A stretch of 35,073 nucleotides of DNA, taken from NCBI GenBank assembly GCA_018333865.1, contig JAGXSE010000048.1, positions 1 through 35,073 of the forward strand, given 5' to 3'. Under the pieces are notes generated by a model that saw only the letters and a list, made by a program, of their open reading frames with translations, searched no databases and was not told the origin of the DNA. This document shows, in pieces, positions 33,192 to 35,073 of the stretch. Source of the DNA: Syntrophomonadaceae bacterium. Its GTDB lineage: Bacteria > Bacillota > PH28-bin88. Position numbers and translations under genes: made by a program. Position 1 is the stretch's first letter; each line of letters starts with the position of its first letter.

Positions 33192-33512
33192 CTAAAATTT
33201 AGCAATTCTTGCCACTTGCACGTCTTCCAGATAAACTAAGCCGGCATATTTATTAGCTAAATAATTGTTGATTATCAACTCCATGATTGCCTTGGCTTTT
33301 TCTTCGGTAGCAACAACGGTTTCAATTCTTACATTCTCACCAAAAGTGCTCATGCCGCCGGATCCCGACCGGATGCCGCGAGAGCCTTTGCCGGCAATAC
33401 CTCTATAGATTGTGTAACCCCTCGCGCCTTGCTTGTCAATTATGCGCAGTACATCTGTTTCAATAGCCGCTTCAGTGATGACAACTAATTTCTTTGCAGT
33501 TGTCAGTTCCAA
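33192..33512 (-). CDS. sbtB: SbtB-type PII-like signalling protein
   Basis: A 106-aa PII-like trimer subunit. KLVVITEAAIETDVLRIIDKQGARGYTIY and GKGSRGIRSG align well with cyanobacterial SbtB, as does KYAGLVYLEDVQV near the end. SbtB binds adenine nucleotides, including cAMP and c-di-AMP in cyanobacteria, and controls SbtA. The C-terminal CGPxGC redox loop of cyanobacterial SbtB is absent. The start is TTG 33512, eight bases after GGAGG (33521-33525). The longer frame to 33641 would overlap sbtA by 59 bases and adds a tail unlike PII proteins. It lies 70 bases downstream of sbtA. Confidence 0.88.
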   Translation of the reverse strand: MELTTAKKLVVITEAAIETDVLRIIDKQGARGYTIYRGIAGKGSRGIRSGSGGMSTFGENVRIETVVATEEKAKAIMELIINNYLANKYAGLVYLEDVQVARIAKF

Positions 33513-33582
33513 CCTGCACACCTCCGTTACATACTTTTCTGCCAGATCGCCAATGAAAAACCCGCTGTCATTTCCTGGGCAA

Positions 33583-34578
33583 TTAGAAATAATTGCCCAA
33601 AATGAGGGCGAGTTGGTAAGCAAACGGGATTCCAAATGCAATATTAAACGGGAATGCTACTATCAGAGCTAGGCCTAAGGACAAAGAGGGGTTTGCACCC
33701 GGGAGTGCCGTTCTCATGACAATTGGCGCGGAGATGAAAGAACAGCCTCCGGCTAAACCAATAGCGAAAATAGTAACCCCACCTGGACACAATCCAATTG
33801 CAGTGGCAACAATCGCACCTATTAATATATTGATAAATGGCATAAATATACCAAAACCGATAATGAATTTGCTGACCCCTTTTAATTCTATTAATCGCTG
33901 GCCAGCCAGAACGCCAATTTCCAGCATAAATAATGCTGTTACCCCATGAAACAGGGAATCAAAAAGCGGCATTACCTTTTTTGTTCCCGATACTCCCGCA
34001 ATAAATCCGACAGCTAAGCAACCGATCAAAAGGATTGTTGTACGGGCTGTAAGTGATTCGATCAAGATCTCCTTAATGCTGTGATCGCTCGCATTTACTT
34101 GTGGTGATTTCCGCATCCCCATCCTGGCCAAAACAATTGCGGTGACGAGAGCAGCTGTATCCATAAAGGGATAAAGCCCCGGCACAAAAGCATCGTAAGG
34201 AATTTGCATGTCTTCCACAAAAGTAACTGACATCACCAGGGTCGCACTGCTAACCGCGCCAAAATGTCCGGCGACTGAACCAGCATTAGACGGGTCAAGT
34301 CCAATGAATTTACTGCTCAACACATTATAGCTGATAAATGCGAGCAATGCTCCTACTAACGTTGCAGCTGCGGCTCCAATAAGTACTTTTTCATCCAGTC
34401 CAACCTTGCTTACAGCAACTCCTGCTCGCAAACCGATGGCTGCCAGGAGGAATATCCCCATCGTCGCCCCGGCAGCATCAGGGAACTTAAGGTCCGATTT
34501 GACAATTGCGGCCAATACTCCTAAGGCAAAGAACATTGTAAAAACAGATAATATATTCTGAATAATCAGATCTAGCAC
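33583..34578 (-). CDS. sbtA: SbtA-type Na+-dependent bicarbonate permease
   Basis: A membrane protein of 331 aa with about ten helices (PF05982, Sbt_1). It is built as two inverted halves, with GSVAGHFGAVSSATLVMS in the first and GLAGGCSFISAPIVMRTALP in the second, both substrate-site regions of SbtA. It would import HCO3- with Na+. The start is GTG 34578, nine bases after GGGAAG. It heads a minus-strand cluster with sbtB and sulP. SbtA is best known in cyanobacteria but occurs in other bacteria. Here it could feed CO2-fixing or carboxylating reactions; none is encoded nearby. Confidence 0.9.
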   Translation of the reverse strand: MLDLIIQNILSVFTMFFALGVLAAIVKSDLKFPDAAGATMGIFLLAAIGLRAGVAVSKVGLDEKVLIGAAAATLVGALLAFISYNVLSSKFIGLDPSNAGSVAGHFGAVSSATLVMSVTFVEDMQIPYDAFVPGLYPFMDTAALVTAIVLARMGMRKSPQVNASDHSIKEILIESLTARTTILLIGCLAVGFIAGVSGTKKVMPLFDSLFHGVTALFMLEIGVLAGQRLIELKGVSKFIIGFGIFMPFINILIGAIVATAIGLCPGGVTIFAIGLAGGCSFISAPIVMRTALPGANPSLSLGLALIVAFPFNIAFGIPFAYQLALILGNYF

Positions 34579-34736
34579 AACTTTTTACTTCCCTTCAGTA
34601 TGCGACAAGTCGCCTTTAATCCCATTTTTACGAGATCCCAAGTCACACCACCTTCTATCAATAATTGAATATCTAATTTTCCGACCCCTCCCCTTTTTAA
34701 ATTTGGGTATCCGCCGTTAAAACATGTGACGAGCTC

Positions 34737-34765
34737 ATTATACTTACTTCTATAATACTATAGAA
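34737..34765 (-). promoter_or_regulatory. sbtA promoter with palindromic operator
   Basis: TATAAT (34737-34742) is the -10 on the minus strand. The expected -35 (34760-34765, TTCTAT) is poor and lies inside the perfect inverted repeat TTCTATAATACTATAGAA (34748-34765; 7-bp arms). A regulator bound there would control the promoter. The leader to sbtA is about 150 bases and has no recognised structure. Confidence 0.5.
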
Positions 34766-34863
34766 AAAAAAATTAGCCAAGCAGAAAATGAAAAATAGTA
34801 CAAATGTTGGCCAGTCGTAGCAAACCCGGGTCTTTGACAGTTGCATAGTAAAAAAACCCTCAG

Positions 34864-34889
34864 AAGCCTTGAAAAGGCTTATTTTTTTT
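34864..34889 (+). terminator. Rho-independent terminator upstream of the transposase
   Basis: AAGCCTT-GAA-AAGGCTT is followed by ATTTTTTTT on the plus strand. No plus-strand gene ends nearby, so it probably shields the insertion sequence from outside transcription. Confidence 0.75.
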
Positions 34890-34909
34890 GTCAAATTTCG
34901 TTTTTTGCG

Positions 34910-34938
34910 TTGCGTTTTTTTGCGTTATGTGTTATAAT
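34910..34938 (+). promoter_or_regulatory. Promoter of the transposase gene
   Basis: TTGCGT (34910-34915), 17 bases, TATAAT (34933-34938), about 25 bases before the TTG start. Confidence 0.6.
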
Positions 34939-34962
34939 ATAAGGGTTAGGAGGGATTGAGCC

Positions 34963-35073
34963 TTGCGACTACAAATATCCAAATCTAAAAATGCGGCCTC
35001 ATTTTATGTTATAAAAACAACATATACTAATGGAAAAGAGCAAACAAACATTGTTGAAAAGCTTGGAACTCTT
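34963..35073 (+). CDS. IS1634-family transposase, N-terminal fragment (runs off the right edge)
   Basis: Thirty-seven codons are visible: MRLQISKSKNAASFYVIKTT, then YTNGKEQTNIVEKLGTL. This opening (short basic strand, SFYVIK, VVEKLGTL-like end) is typical of IS1634-type DDE transposases. The start is TTG 34963, nine bases after GGAGG. The catalytic residues and the right end are outside the window. The left terminal repeat should lie between about 34770 and 34860 but I could not define it. Confidence 0.75.
   Translation, partial: MRLQISKSKNAASFYVIKTTYTNGKEQTNIVEKLGTL

Noticed and set aside
33513-33641. N-terminal extension of sbtB
   Set aside because: It overlaps sbtA, has no ribosome site and is unlike PII-like proteins; the TTG at 33512 has a good GGAGG.

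Overview
The window looks like the chromosome of an anaerobic, probably endospore-forming Firmicute of the Clostridia (Peptococcaceae or Desulfotomaculum-like). This rests on gene content: Spo0M, a ParE/ParC pair, a Gx-transporter/NusG-II protein, an FMN-binding flavoreductase, a lipoprotein with a PrcB-like domain, strong Shine-Dalgarno sites, and frequent TTG starts placed about 8-9 nt after GGAG-type sites. The species cannot be told. No rRNA or tRNA gene was recognised.

Layout. The left edge (1-607) holds the 5' end, leader and promoter of a flavoreductase gene that is a near copy of the complete one at 20027-22111. A Lon-like AAA protease (709-3138, minus) follows, then a fused SWIM/SNF2 helicase (3377-7165, plus). 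An accessory patch (7166-7895) has a broken PIN-domain gene, a 42-bp double-hairpin tandem repeat, a DUF559 endonuclease remnant in frame with that repeat, and a short inverted-repeat element. A seven-repeat VCBS propeller protein and spo0M come next, then a second inverted-repeat element.

From 16593 down to 11047 six genes lie on the minus strand: feoA, feoB, a nicotianamine-synthase-like methyltransferase, a UPF0104/flippase-like membrane protein, and a MacB/LolD-type ABC ATPase and permease. A perfect Fur-type 7-1-7 palindrome stands before feoA. This reads as an iron-responsive unit. An AAA/DUF4143 ATPase diverges from it. A composite element (18089-18833) carries two more arrays of the double-hairpin repeat, in opposite orientations.

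The Gx-transporter/NusG-II fusion and the exported FMN/FAD flavoreductase follow (18853-22379, minus). Then come an unusual Phd/YefM-Uma2 fusion with its own palindromic operator (22484-23304), a TPR-SLT lytic transglycosylase, and the parE-parC operon. A lipoprotein with a PrcB-like domain and an FCD-type regulator converge on a shared terminator (30515-30557). The right end is an sbtA-sbtB-sulP cluster, which pairs the cyanobacterial-type Na+/bicarbonate transporter and its PII-like partner with a SulP anion transporter. The window ends in the first 37 codons of an IS1634-type transposase.

The most interesting signals are the double-hairpin repeat family with compensatory changes and its link to DUF559, the conserved ~225-nt leader shared by the two flavoreductase copies, the Fur/Feo/NAS-like unit, and the sbtAB-sulP cluster in a Firmicute.
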